Numbered from the stretch's first letter, positions 1 through 11,381 are shown. The stretch: DNA of 64,000 nt from Apostichopus japonicus (GCF_037975245.1 NC_092564.1:3251984-3315983), one strand, 5' to 3'. Translations and numbers: made by a program. The notes: generated from the letters alone by a model not told the origin.

Positions 1-2
1 TG

Positions 3-296
3 GAGTTCGGCAGGTTTTATTGGAATTCTGATTATGCAGATATTGAACTTTTCATCCCAATTGAGGTACCCTCCTCTCTACATACCTATCAGTACAGTGG
101 AAAACGAGAGAAAGTTAGGTTTGTTGTTACTGAAAGGACGGAGGAACTCTGGTTGGAAGTAGATTGTGACGATATTAAATTCACTGAGTCCAGTGGTTCA
201 CTGAGTAAGTTAAAGGATTGGTTCAGGTGTCTGACATGTCTATTTTGTATGAATGAGCACAAAAAGACGAAAAGAACAGTGAAGTACCTACCATGA
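3..296 (+). CDS. C-terminal coding exon of an unrecognised gene (partial)
   Basis: An open frame enters from the left edge and runs 97 codons to a TGA at 294-296. It has no start here, so this is the end of a gene whose earlier part lies outside the window. The composition is convincingly protein-like: a charged, beta-rich stretch beginning EFGRFYWNSDYADIELF, then KVRFVVTERTEELWLEVD, then a cysteine-containing LKDWFRCLTCLFC segment and a basic tail ending KYLP. No splice acceptor is needed inside the frame. I do not recognise the family. A chance frame of this length is possible in 64 kb, so the call rests on composition and lack of low-complexity sequence. A TTAA-flanked element begins 12 bases after the stop, presumably in the 3' UTR. 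Confidence 0.5.
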   Translation, partial: EFGRFYWNSDYADIELFIPIEVPSSLHTYQYSGKREKVRFVVTERTEELWLEVDCDDIKFTESSGSLSKLKDWFRCLTCLFCMNEHKKTKRTVKYLP

Positions 297-308
297 TAGC
301 ATGCTCTT

Positions 309-693
309 TTAAGGAGATATGACACTTTGAAGATATCAAAATTTCTTTGAAAATGACTGGTGTAGAAAGACTTACTGCGAGGTGTGATGTCACATCCTCA
401 CTTCCTTCACATGTGTGAATATATTTCTTTAAAAATTATTTATATTTTTTAACACATTTGAAAATAATATAATCATAAAAAAAATCAGATGTTTAATCTC
501 AAATACTTCCTTTGACAAATATAGAGATCTCCTGACATACCGTATCTTTTGGTTGAAAGTCATAAAATCTCACAAAGTATTCCGAAAAAATACAAAGACT
601 TTTCAGGAATGTGAGGATGTGACATCACAGCTAGTCAGATTTCAGAAGTTTCTACACAATCTGATAAAACTTTACACTTGAATATCTCTTTAA
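309..693. mobile_element. TTAA-flanked MITE
   Basis: TTAA occurs at both ends (309-312 and 690-693), and the ends are imperfect inverted repeats: TTAAGGAGATAT on the left against TTAAAGAGATAT read from the right. A stronger inner pair is GTGATGTCACATCCTCAC near 383-400 and its complement near 610-628. No coding capacity is visible. The TTAA target and short non-coding body fit a non-autonomous piggyBac-like element, but the family is inferred from the target site only. Confidence 0.5.
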
Positions 694-1038
694 CCGAAAA
701 AAGAAAGATATTTGAACAGGTTTTTCACCATTGTGTTTCTTTTGTCCTCTTTCATATAACATAAACATGTATGACAACTAAACCAATTCATTAAAATCTC
801 GATTCTCATTGAATTATCAGGAGAAACTGGTTATGGATTGAAACCGTTCACCGGGCCAGGCTTTAAAATAGATGATAATGTCGTAAATGTTTAGTATGTA
901 GACTTCCTTACCAGACAGTTGTTCGCTTCACGATTACACGATGGCTGTATATAGTAGCTTTATAATAACTTTACAGTTCTAACTGTAACAACACCGAGTG
1001 TACTTTGCAAATACCTAACTCTTATAATGGCATCAAAT
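694..1038. other. No feature seen
   Basis: AT-rich unique-looking sequence between two transposable elements; no exon, RNA gene or repeat could be supported. Confidence 0.5.
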
Positions 1039-1310
1039 CAGGGGCGTATCCAGGATTTTCTAACCCGGGGGGCGCAAAGTACTATCTAAGCGGAGCGCCA
1101 CCATCTTGGCGATGTCTTGGCGTTTTTCTTCTGCTCCCTCCTTTTCTCCCTTTCTACCTTTTCCTCTCTTTTTTCTTTATCTTTTCTCTTCCTTCCTCTC
1201 CTTCCTCCTCATTTTCCCCCTCCTTTCCCTTTTTTCTCTTTTCTTTTTCTCTCCTCTTTTTCTTACCCGGGGGACGCACGCCCCAACGCCTCTCCCTGGA
1301 TACGCGCCTG
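1039..1310 (+). mobile_element. Short hAT-like element with polypyrimidine tract
   Basis: The ends are inverted repeats: CAGGGGCGTATCCAGG at 1039 and CCTGGATACGCGCCTG ending at 1310. The interior has the start of a core shared by many elements in this window (CTAAGCGGAGCGCCACC near 1085) and then about 145 bases of almost pure C/T (1118-1263), closed by CCCGGGGG. It is a deleted relative of the longer elements at 19360-20467 (reverse) and 11204-11747. I do not see a clear target duplication here. The long open frames in the tract are low-complexity artefacts. Confidence 0.65.
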
Positions 1311-1434
1311 AGAGTGTATGTTCAGCTGGCATTCACCAGCCAGCCATGTAGATGATGAAGGGGGCTAGTATAGTCCCAATATTGTGATATTGTGATATGT
1401 TGTGGGCGGAGGTCATATATTCGTTTGAGTTCAC

Positions 1435-1600
1435 CGGGGGTCAAATTGTGGAAACCATTGTTTATCACAATATTTCAACAAGGACAGATGTCATATTTAG
1501 TATTTTGATGTATTATCACATTTAGTACAAGAAGCCAGTTGTTGAGGTCAATGGTCACATCAGGACAGCCTGTGTCATTGCGAATTATTGTTTGTCACAT
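1435..1600. repeat. Diverged GAGGTCA module
   Basis: Phrases such as GTCAAATTGTGGAAACC, CATATTTAGTA and TTGAGGTCAATGGTCAC match the ~140-bp units tandemly repeated at 15690-16130 and near 17400-17640. This is a single degenerate copy. Confidence 0.4.
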
Positions 1601-2700
1601 CACACTGCTTTTCACTGTATTACTAAGATCAAAATGACATCTAATGATCACCGTTTTATCTTTGTAACCATAACTTTGAAACAACTTTGAACAATGAAAG
1701 GATCTAATTGAAATGGAGTTATATTGTGAGAATTACCGTATACACACAGTCTCTATATAAATTACAAAGCCACTATCGTTTATGCCAAAGAATCTACGAT
1801 ATGACGAATAGCAGCAACCAATCAAAGCATTGGCTTCATATGATTTGCTTTAAACAAGAAGATATTCATTGTATGTGTGGCTAAATGTGTAAGACTGCAT
1901 TGACTCCTTACATAATTGCTCATTCTGGACACTCAAAGAGTAAACTTCAGAAATAAGAGATCTGCCAAGCAAGATGATATACCAAATTGGAATTGGTCTA
2001 AAGTCCGAGTGCAGAAAACTGGACTCGAGTACTATAAACGTGTGGGTATTACACATTTCTTTGTGGGTATACTGTGCGGGTGGGATCTACATTAAATACG
2101 TGTTTGTTGCCACATTGTTCAGTTCAGTGGTGTTGTTATTGTTTGTTGTGTAGGGCAATCAATCTTGTAAAGCTTTATACAACAGACACATCACTACCTG
2201 TGATTCATTGATTAACGGTAAACTGTAACCGTGGGTGCTTTTTTGTTTTTTAAATTATGTGATGCAACTTACCCTGCAGGTAGAAACAATTAAACACAAG
2301 AACACTGTGATACAACAAATTTGAACACATTGTCAGTAACAGATGATGAAGCCACAAATGAAAGTATGAGTTCATGTATAAGAATTCAAAATAATAACAA
2401 TTTGGAAGCTAGGAAAGTTTTAAAGAAAATGGTTACACATCTCTAAAAGAGTAATGGCGTTCCGTTATAACAATTCCTCATTCATATAAACACTTAATAG
2501 ACATGCCGTTTTACCTGCAACTTTAAACCAGGGAGTTGAAAAAAAAAATTCATCTGTTTGCACAAATCGTAGATATAACCCTCAGTGTCAACGTGTAAAT
2601 TGTGTAAACAAGAGTACAACGACACAGGATTCGGTATTTGAGCAGGTTTCCAATAACATGTTTTAATACTTTTTGGAATAATATCTTTCTTTCTTTCTTT
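1601..2700. other. No gene seen; small TTTC microsatellite
   Basis: AT-rich sequence without supportable exons. A short CTTT run lies near 2688-2705. Confidence 0.45.
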
Positions 2701-2704
2701 CTTT

Positions 2705-2875
2705 AAAAACCAGAATGCAAAATGCATTGAGGTTTCGATGACTTCAATGCACTAGACTTCTGCTGGTTAGTATAACCATAACTAGCTGTTGCAATAACAT
2801 TATGGCATGCTAACACAGGTCAGTCTACTGTACGTGGATATACACACCTCCATCAAAGCAATAGGGTTCTTGTAT
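2705..2875 (+). repeat. Dispersed repeat with inverted copy near 17.7 kb
   Basis: The stretch containing GAGGTTTCGATGACTTCA and ACAGGTCAGTCTACTGTACGT is repeated in reverse complement at about 17610-17810. In both places it abuts AGGTCA-rich repeat modules, so both may be parts of one larger repeat family. Confidence 0.6.
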
Positions 2876-3110
2876 GAATGTTATGAATCCACACACCAAG
2901 TATTACAAAGCCAAACCAAATCTCTAATAACTTCGCACATTAGGGTTGCAGAGGAGTCCACTTATGGACAAGTTAGATTGGAATATGCCCACGAAACTTC
3001 AAAGAATCAACTTGAAAGAAGCTAATACAGGTCACTGGAGGTCAACCTGAGGTAAAAGGTCACCCAAATGCAGCTCGACTATTGTATTACAATAGCGTAA
3101 CTCTCAACCC

Positions 3111-4270
3111 TGTCAGTGGTAGTTTCACAAGTTATCGGGGAAAAACACGTTTTGACCCATAAATGACCTTTGGTGACCTTGGATCACATCACGGTTATTT
3201 TTGAAAATGTGTCCCTACTTCATTCACAACTTGTCCTAATATACCAGCCATGTCAGACTTCGTGACTAGAAGTTGTTGCAAATATTAGCATAAGTTGGGA
3301 GTTTTTGGCACTTAATCAACCTTGAATGACTTAATGTTTTTTATCAAAAATCTTCCTCTTGATGATGTGCACTCTGTCCTAAAATGCCAACCTTGATGGA
3401 CATTTGGTTCTCACGTTATTGCAAAAATACTAGTTTTTGACCCCTAATTGACCTTTGTTGACCTTGGATCATATTACCGTTATGTTTTGAAACGATCCCT
3501 AAGCCCATTCACAACTAGTCCCAAAATATCAACCATGTCGGACCCTGTCAATGGTAGTTTCACAAGTTATTGAGAAAAAAAAACACATTTTGACCCATAA
3601 ATGACCTTTGGTGACCTTGGATCAAATCACGGTTATTTTTGAAAATGTGTCCCTACTCCATTCACAACTTGTCCTAATATACCAACCATGTCAGACTTCG
3701 TGACTAGAAGTTGTTGCAAATATTAGCATAAGTTGGGAGTTTTTGGCACTTAATCAACCTTGAATGACTTAATGTTTTTTATCAAAAATGTTCCTCTTGA
3801 TGATGTGCACTCTGTCCTAAAATGCCAACCTTGATGGACGTTTGGTTCTCACGTTATTGCAAAAATACTAGTTTTTGACCCCTAATTGACCTTTGTTGAC
3901 CTTGGATCATATTACCGTTATGTTTTGAAACGATCCCTAACCCCATTCACAACTAGTCCCAAAATATCAACCATGTCGGACCCTGTCAATGGTAGTTTCA
4001 CAAGTTATTGAGAAAAAAAAACACATTTTGACCCATAAATGACCTTTGGTGACCTTGGATCAAATCACGGTTATTTTTGAAAATGTGTCCCTACTCCATT
4101 CACAACTTGTCCTAATATACCAGCCATGTCAGGCTTCGTGACTAGAAGTTGTTGCAAAAATTAGCATAAGCTGGCAGTTTTTTGCACATAATCATCCTCG
4201 AATGACCTTGGATGACCTGATGGTTTTTATCAAAAATGTTTCTCTTGATGAGGTGCACTCTCTCCTAAAA
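3111..4270 (+). repeat. 436-bp satellite carrying AGGTCA direct repeats
   Basis: The phrase TGTCA(G/A)TGGTAGTTTCACAAG recurs at 3111, 3546 and 3984, giving a unit of about 436 bp in 2.6 copies. Each unit is itself two diverged half-units, each with TGACC(T)TT-containing text followed by a TTGGATCA box. Copies 2 and 3 are almost identical. Each half-unit holds a pair of TGACCT half-sites separated by 4 bases (3164, 3449, 3602, 3887, 4040 and 4203). The flanks at 2920-3060 and 4490-4680 contain related phrases (ATAACTTCGCAC, GGTCAAC), so the family extends beyond the clean array. Confidence 0.85.
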
Positions 4271-4489
4271 TTTGTTTGGTGTACAATGTACACATATAAT
4301 GTTATTGCTAGAAATGTATCAAAACCAACCTTTGGCCCCTCATAACTTGAGAACTGGGTGTCGGATTGAAGCGGGAGTTGGTTTCCTATATTCAGCACAA
4401 AAAGCTCTATCATATGTCAACAAATTTTTAAACTTATCTTTGTTCTGTTTTGTTTTGCCCCGTATCTCCTAAAATGAGCATATTTTTTA

Positions 4490-4690
4490 AGATTTGACCT
4501 TTGACCTTTTGACCTCGCTGTCAGATGTAGTTTGACACGCTGATTCCAAAAAGCAACATGACAAGCCTGTGCGACCATCCTAACTGTACTTATTAAAAAA
4601 CAAAAACTTTGACCTCTGATAACTTCGCACAAGAAGGTCGCACAGGGGTCAACTACTGACCATTTTGATCGGAAGGTACCTTTGAGATCC
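4490..4690 (+). repeat. Degenerate AGGTCA-rich satellite flank
   Basis: A run of TGACCT half-sites lies near 4496-4520 (spacings 1 and 2), followed by ATAACTTCGCACA and GGTCAAC phrases also present near 2926-3045. It looks like the diverged edge of the satellite at 3111-4270. Confidence 0.5.
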
Positions 4691-4735
4691 GATTTTGGCC
4701 ACGAAAATTCAACTAACCCAAAAAACTGATAAGAC

Positions 4736-4905
4736 GACAAAATTCAGAAAATTGACGTTTTGGCGAGATAACGGATCTCGTCAATGCAACAATTTTCTGC
4801 AAATTGTCGAGATGGTAGTAAGTGTGCAACTCGTCAATTTGCAGAAAATTGTTGCATTGACGAGATCCGTTATCTCGTCAAAACGGCAATTTTCTGAATT
4901 TTGTC
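4736..4905. repeat. Large inverted repeat, 71-bp arms
   Basis: Left arm 4736-4806 and right arm 4835-4905 are reverse complements with two mismatches (GTTTTGGCGAG against GTTTTGACGAG when compared), around a 28-base loop. The word CTCGTCAA recurs through the arms and outward to about 4975. A transcript would fold into a long hairpin. It may be a foldback element or a satellite fragment. Confidence 0.85.
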
Positions 4906-4975
4906 ACGTTACCATCTCGTCAACTCGTCAATTTGCAGATAATTGTCGTTTTGTCAAGTTGGTAACTCGTCAATG

Positions 4976-5836
4976 CAATGTCCCTTCTACGCTTCCGTAC
5001 CCCGGCGTTACAAAGAAGTTTCATGCTGAAAGCAGTCAATGATGCGTTTCCAAATTTCCTGTGATTTGTTTGGCTAATAGTCCCTACCATTGTCTGCAAA
5101 CATTTTTGCATTTATCGTGCTCAATAAACACAACGTATTATGTTTAAATAACTTATTTATATAGCGCATTATACCGACGGTCTCAATGCAACTAATTGTA
5201 ACGTTGCTGTCCCGTGTAGAGATAGCAAAGTTTGTACTATAGGCTCTCATGTGTGTGCACTCTCAAATATCACAACGTGTAAGGTTGGCCACAGTGGACA
5301 AAATTCAGAAATTATGACGACATATCAGGAGGCAGGACTTTTTTATGTCTACATAAAATTGATTTGATGTGGACATAAATTCAAATTAATGCTGACATAT
5401 ATTAAAATAATGCTGGCACCGTACCGTACCAGCTGCGTACTGATAATGCAGTTGGCACCTTCCTCTTTCAATCTGTTTCAATCTGTGTGAATATTAATGT
5501 TCATTTAAAGAGGTGTGTCTGTATTGCATGTATGGGCTACCACATTATGTCAAAATATTCTTGCCATGAGTTGCACTTCTCTTTATATAGTAAGTACACC
5601 TTGTAAAGGGTTTCAGTGCAAACACATGAATTTATTTGTAATCTAAGATAATATATTATGTCCCCACGCTTCCATAGGCATGAGTTGTATAATTTGCATT
5701 TATGATTTTCAATATGCACATTATAGACCTATAACTATAGGATATCCGTTGCGCACAAGCCAATGTTTTTGTCAGGGGTCATTATAACTAAGTATTGTGC
5801 GTTCCTGTAGAGGTAATTTAAAGTGCTTTCATGCAG
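4976..5836. other. No gene seen
   Basis: AT-rich sequence with no supportable feature apart from a short duplicated phrase at 5470-5490. Confidence 0.45.
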
Positions 5837-5949
5837 GAACGTGGGGACGCAAGTTTTTTCTGAGCGGACGCAAACAATTTTTAAGATGTTGTATCCCGGC
5901 GCTGGCGCAACTCTTAAAATCCCAGTAACATTACTGAGAATAATACTTG
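5837..5949 (+). CDS. Possible upstream exon of the IL-1-like gene (speculative)
   Basis: An acceptor-like TTTCATGCAG ends at 5836. An open frame of 37 codons follows (phase 1 in, phase 1 out), ending CTTG before a weak donor GTATTA. The peptide starts NVGTQVFSERTQTIFKMLY and continues with GAGATLKIPVTLLRII, an alternation of hydrophobic residues compatible with early strands of a beta-trefoil. Its exit phase matches the entry phase of the exon at 12284. Against it: the donor is poor, the intron would be 6.3 kb and full of repeats, and a frame this short is common by chance. Confidence 0.15.
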
Positions 5950-6894
5950 GTATTAATATAAGATTTTTCTATTTGTACAGCTTTCTGCTGATTTCTCAAG
6001 TCTTGCTAATGTAAACCTGTGAAACTACATTCTTTTCATTCCTTGATCAACATCTGGACAGAATGTTAGACAAGTTTACTAAAACAAGCTAAGGTTTCAA
6101 TGCACACAAAATGCAAGCAAGCTGCAGAATGTTCAGGTTGGTTGTGCATGATAAATTAATGGTAGTTTTATCATTTCAATTTGTATATGGTGGCATCCAA
6201 TAAAATTGTTTGAACAAGAGTGGATAGAGGGTGTGGGTCGAACCTCTTTTTCATAGCACACATAAATTCAAAAGAAACATGTCCTAGCTGTATTAGATCT
6301 AGTTATAGTTTCAGTTTCCGTTCCTTCATTCCAGCATAAATAGCATAAAATACAATTATATTTACTAAGAGAGAATAAAACGTATGATAGATAATTCCAT
6401 AAAAGCGATTAAAGGCAAATTAAGAGTTAGTAAAAAAAAGCAACAGTTTTCAAAGTGTTAGTCAACTGAAAATAATTAGGAAATATCAATAAACATATAT
6501 TAAATCAAAGATTTAAGATACCATTTTGAATAAAAAATATGCTCTGCATAGAAATGAATTTGTGATAATTTTAACCCAATATTATGTTGGTGCTATTGCA
6601 CGATGCCATAGAAGTATGATGCTTTCATCGGTTTGAGTGCATGTGTGTGTGTATGCGTGTTTGCATACATGTGTACGTGTGTTTGTGTGAACGCTCGCGT
6701 ACTCGTACTTCAAGTCCGCGTGCGTTTTTAAGAATAATCCTTCTTTCGGGGTTTCTGCAATCCCTCTTGCGTTCTTGATAAATGTAATGTGAACGGTCGC
6801 GGACTTATGGTGACCTGAGATTTCCGACTAAGTTATAATATCCGCTCTAGCCAGTTGTAATTTGGCGGGTATTTTTGAACGTGCAGTAGGCGTG
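5950..6894. other. No gene seen; TG-rich patch
   Basis: AT-rich sequence. A (TG)-rich patch lies at about 6640-6695. No exon or element could be supported. Confidence 0.45.
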
Positions 6895-6935
6895 AGGTAT
6901 ACCATGGAGCTGTTTATAGCTCCATGGGTATACCT
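6895..6935. repeat. Short palindromic repeat (GGAGCT/AGCTCC hairpin)
   Basis: AGGTATACCATGGAGCT and its complement, differing by one inserted base, surround a 6-base loop. It resembles in size and layout the AGGGAGTTGT hairpins at 22664, 27968, 30343 and 47896. Confidence 0.6.
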
Positions 6936-7557
6936 ACGTTGTGTTTGTTCAAATGTCAGGTCGGGCCTTTCTTAACAGAACCACTACCTACCGACGCTAT
7001 ACGTAAACACATTTTATTTTTCTTCGCACCGATTCGACCAACACTGCAAAAAAGTCACCGTTAAGTTCGTGAGACTAGAACAAACTGAATGACAGTCCAC
7101 TTAAATCTAATAAACTATAATTCATTGTACGCCAAACTCACAGGTTTTTGAAGGTGCCAAAAAAACGGTAATTTATGATTACTTCGAAACGGATGATTTT
7201 GGACTCGGTTGCTACGGCAGTTACTAAAAGGCTAGAACCCTTACGTATGGCCTAGCATATAACGTTACATTAGCCTACGCATATACCTTCCTAGGTGTTA
7301 AGACCTAATATTAAATGCCTTCGATGTTGGATTAGCCTCAAATACGACATCAGCAGTAAAACAGTGACTAGCAAGATCGTTCGCTCATCCATTTGAAATG
7401 TTTGTAAGAAATTTGAATCTGGGTTAACGTGTAATGAATATAGTCAAACGGATTGGTTTGAAATTTGAATACAGTATACTGTTTACGTTTATGCGCAGTG
7501 GTGTATGCAGTAGAACCTACCAAAATAGTACAGCACTATGGCGGGCAATCAGTCTCA
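6936..7557. other. No gene seen
   Basis: Sequence with slightly higher GC but no exon with convincing splice sites. Confidence 0.4.
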
Positions 7558-8110
7558 AATTGTGGGGAATCGACTTATACCGATTTAAATCGACATATAC
7601 CAATTTCCTTCGACATATACTAGTTTTCAGCAGCTTAAATTGACTTCTACCGATTTAAATTGACATATACCAGTTTAATTCTACATATAATCGATCTAAA
7701 TCGACATATACCAGTTTAATTCGACATATCATCGATCTAAATCGACATATACAATTTAAATCAATGGTAAGTAAATTAAATCGGTATATGTCAATTTAAA
7801 TCGACATATACCAGTTTAAATCGATGATATGTCGAATTAAATCGGTATATGTCAATTTAAATCGACATATACCAATTTAATTCGACTTATACCAGTTTAA
7901 ATCGACATATTTAAATCGACATATACCAATTTAAAACGATGATATGTAAAATAAATCGGTATATGTCAATTTAAATCGACATCTACTAGTTTAAATCGAT
8001 GATATGTCGAATTAAATCGGTAGAAGTCAATTGCCTTGGACTTACACCAGTTTCTAGCAACTCAAATTGACATACTATTTAAATCGACATATCATCGATA
8101 TAGCTCATTA
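7558..8110. repeat. Satellite of ~22-26 bp units in mixed orientation
   Basis: Variants of AAATCGACATATACCAGTTT are repeated many times, switching between the two strands (GACATATACC and GGTATATGTC), so the array is rich in nested palindromes such as GACATATCATCGAT. Unit length is irregular and the copies are moderately diverged. Confidence 0.85.
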
Positions 8111-8254
8111 ACATATTCCAAATTCCGATTTTGGTGATGATTGACATTTGAAGATACATCACGTGCAGTCACCTGACAAGGCGGGCGAATAATTAAATAG
8201 TTCCAAATTTACCAAGCTAGCAAGGGTGTTCATCATGATTATGTCAATGGTAAT

Positions 8255-8345
8255 CAGGGGCGTATCCAGGATTTTTTAACCCGGGGGGGGGGGGGCGCGA
8301 ATTACTATCTAAGCGGAGCGCCACCGCAGCGTACAAGATAATTTC
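8255..8345 (+). mobile_element. hAT-like element, left-end fragment
   Basis: It starts with CAGGGGCGTATCCAGG at 8255, then a long G run and the shared core phrase CTATCTAAGCGGAGCGCCACC, followed by GCAGCGTACAAGA with the middle of the core deleted. No matching right end was found nearby. Confidence 0.65.
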
Positions 8346-9062
8346 TGGTTTTGATACTGTTGTGAAATGGATGTAAATAATTGAATTCAGAAAGGATGTC
8401 TTTGACACGTTGCTGCAATATGTTGTCTTTCTTTATTATAAACTAGATTCAACAACTGTGTAGGGTTTCTCAATGGAAAAAAAAGGAAGAAAACAGTGTA
8501 AATAGTAGCATAAAGCATACTTAGTAGTAAGAAAATCATGGTTACCAGTTTTACCCCCAAAAACGATGAGAAATAAGCCCAACTGAAATAATATGTAACC
8601 TTGAAGTATGTGTTTTAACTTACGGCACTTAAGGGCATCCGTACAATACATTGGAAAAACCCTTCCCAGTAGCCTTATCAACATAGGAAAAAATAATCAG
8701 CCAACTAGAACCCATGACCTCTAGGTCAACTTATAACTTAACATATACATACAACTAGGGTAAACAAGTAGAAAGTAGGTTAATAGCAACTGTATACATC
8801 TCTCGCCCAGTATCAGGTCATAACTAAGAATGAGCTCACAGGCCTAACCAAGCAGAAACCACGTAAACAATCCCCACCATAGTAGCCTAGCCCGTGATAC
8901 AAATAATACGCTGAATAACTCCACCCCACACTCCCCTATGTGGTATGTCTTGTTGAAAGGCGAGCTATACAAGTAACTACAACCCATGTTAATAATAAAA
9001 TATGAAAGTTAAAGTACGGAAACTTATACACGTCATAGAGGGAAAACAATTACACGACAGAT
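8346..9062. other. No gene assigned
   Basis: AT-rich sequence. A minus-strand stretch around 8620-8670 has an acceptor-like T-run and a perfect GTAAGT donor around a ~50-base open segment, but nothing adjoins it, so it is not called. Confidence 0.35.
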
Positions 9063-9620
9063 ACCCCCCCCCCCCCCCCAGATCACCGGAAATGGCACTT
9101 CTCGGGCTTGAAATGACCAACCAGATGTACACTTCTGCCTGAGAACCAAGAATTTCCCAATAGTTTTTTTCATCCATAACCTTTTGGAAGATGTCACCAG
9201 TCACACATCATGTTCGACCTCACCGCATCTCCTGTGGATCATTGCTTTTTGTAGGTGATTCTACGTCGCGGCCCACAATACCCGTAAGCCCCACTTTTCA
9301 AGGTTTTAAGCCCATTATTTGTTCAGAATTTGAAAACTCACAAATTCTCGTGAATAAATTCACTTCAAAACATACCCATAATGTTGCACAAAATTTCATC
9401 TGTGGACAACCAATACAGGAAACCTTCAACCCCTAACAGACCGGTAAAAATTGCATGGAGGGAATAATGATGAAGAATGGTGGTCAGGGAATTTTCGAAA
9501 ATTCAGACACAGTTAATTTATTGGTGTACATCTATTAAAACCTCTTATAACGGCTACTAAAACACTTCGTTGAAGGAAATGAAAATATACCAGATATTTC
9601 CGAAACCGAACACTACACAT
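9063..9620 (+). mobile_element. Internal module of the hAT-like family
   Basis: A run of C is followed by CAGATCACCGGAAATGGCAC and then about 500 bp that closely match 45290-45790 (same strand) and 19980-20330 (reverse strand). No inverted-repeat ends are seen, so this copy is truncated. It was probably part of an element like 45163-46411. Confidence 0.75.
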
Positions 9621-9812
9621 ATCTACAGTTAGTGGCTGTTCATCCCGGAGCGCCATTTTCATGCTAACTGATATGATGTGATATCTGCTGTTTGCTTTAA
9701 AAATTCGAATAGTTGAAAGGAGACTGAAATAAGTAACTATTATCTGTTTATTGTGTAATGCTCCACCCGGGTGTAACGATGAGCCTGGCGGGCCCCTATC
9801 AGGAGGTCTAAG

Positions 9813-10180
9813 CAAGGGCGTCCTCAGATATGTTTACAAGGGGGGGGGGGGTCAGTAGGTCATAAAGGTGTAACACACTACTTGATACTATCTAAGCGGA
9901 GCGCCACCATCGGTTGGCGCGGAGCGCACGACGATTTCTTTGCCAAAAAATACTCCTAGATCGTCGGAAAAGACACTTCCCGTTCAAGTTGCATTTACAC
10001 GGTTATTTTGAGATCTCATGTCTTAGGATTTTGACTTTCAATAATTTCAGTAATGCATTATGGGTCCGTATGCAATTAACATAACTAGAGAACTGTCGGT
10101 TGGGGGAAATCATTGAAATGTCAAATGCTTAACTTTTTTTTAAATTTGTGATTTTCCAGGGGGAGTGGGCAAGTTCCCCC
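9813..10180 (+). mobile_element. hAT-like element, right end unclear
   Basis: It starts CAAGGGCGTCC, like the CAAGGGCGG end of the element at 14342, with a G run at 9841-9850 and the full core (CTAAGCGGAGCGCCACCATC, then TTGGCGCGGAGCG) at 9890-9930. The core is followed by the CGGAAAAGACACTTCCC tail phrase. It fades out near a GGGGGAGTGGGC stretch at about 10160. Confidence 0.6.
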
Positions 10181-11203
10181 CTATACTGTATGGAGTAAAA
10201 TGGAGACTACCGTACAAATACAGTAATCAAACCTTAGCATAAACCTAATTTCGGCTGAAACTTTGTCTCCATCTAAGCCTAATTTCCCGTGCTTTTTTAC
10301 TTACCAGATACACCGAAGGCATCTTTATTCTTACCTTTTATATTATATTTATATGCAAGCCCTCCCTTCTTTTTCAAATGAACGCAGTTTCAAGTCTGTT
10401 GGGTGGTGGGTTATTGTTTTAGAATTTTTCAAAAAATCATGTCCCGATGTTGTACTCAGTACAACATTGGCTGGAATTGGGTTTTAAATAATATACTTCG
10501 TTTTCGATTATAATAATAAATAACATAACTAGCTCGACACAGACATTAATACCCAATGAGCCCATGATCATGATGTCCGTATTCCTTATATCACGTGAAA
10601 ATATGTATATTGTCTTGTTCAGTTTTTGCATGAGTTTTTCTTTCCCAGTAAAACGGGCCCTCCCTATCCAAAGAGGTATACCTTTTTTCTGTGCTTCAGT
10701 ATAGCGGGGCCCCCTTTTGGTCGGGCCACATGGTTAGCACGGTCTGAGCCCATAGGAGTTAGGCTACTTTGCCCCGCATTCTTTTCATTTCGAAAGACGC
10801 GTTTCAAGTTCATTACACACTGAAGGCTTCGATTCTTTATCTGCCTTCAGTTAAGGGAAGATCTTAGGATTTTTATCCCTATCGCTAGATATTGCTAGAT
10901 ATCCATACAGTACAGTGCCCTTGGGATTTCTTGGATTTTTCGGGGCCTGATCTTGGGAAATTGCAAAGTCGGAAGTGGTCACACTCTATGTAGGTCAGTT
11001 GCACGACCTCTAGACGTCACTAATATACCCGATCACTTGTTATCGATGAAGTGGTGTGTTGTCGGATTTTGTCTAGGTCTTGGTACTACGGGCGAAGGTC
11101 ATTAATTAAGTTTCGTAACTCATCGGGAAACGATTAGAGGGGTGGGCGTATATTTGTGGGCGCGCGTTTTCATGATGGGAAGAACCTCAAGAAGTGATGG
11201 GTT
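10181..11203. other. No gene seen
   Basis: Mixed-composition sequence with GGGCC-rich patches at 10650-10740. No exon chain, element ends or RNA gene could be supported. Confidence 0.4.
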
Positions 11204-11317
11204 CGTCATGTTCCCCGACGACTCGGTCGAGTTCGAGACCAGCCACATTTGGTTTCATAGCACAATTGTACAATTTAAGGCGTCCATACACACACACTCA
11301 TTATCATATATAGTACC

Positions 11318-11381
<64 letters not shown>

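Noticed and set aside
1005-1355. Three overlapping Phe/Ser/Leu/Pro-rich open frames
   Set aside because: Translations of a polypyrimidine tract in a transposon; the same artefact appears at 11499-11784 and 19241-19679.
8620-8680. Minus-strand ~50-base segment with perfect GTAAGT donor
   Set aside because: Too short and isolated; such sites occur by chance in 64 kb.
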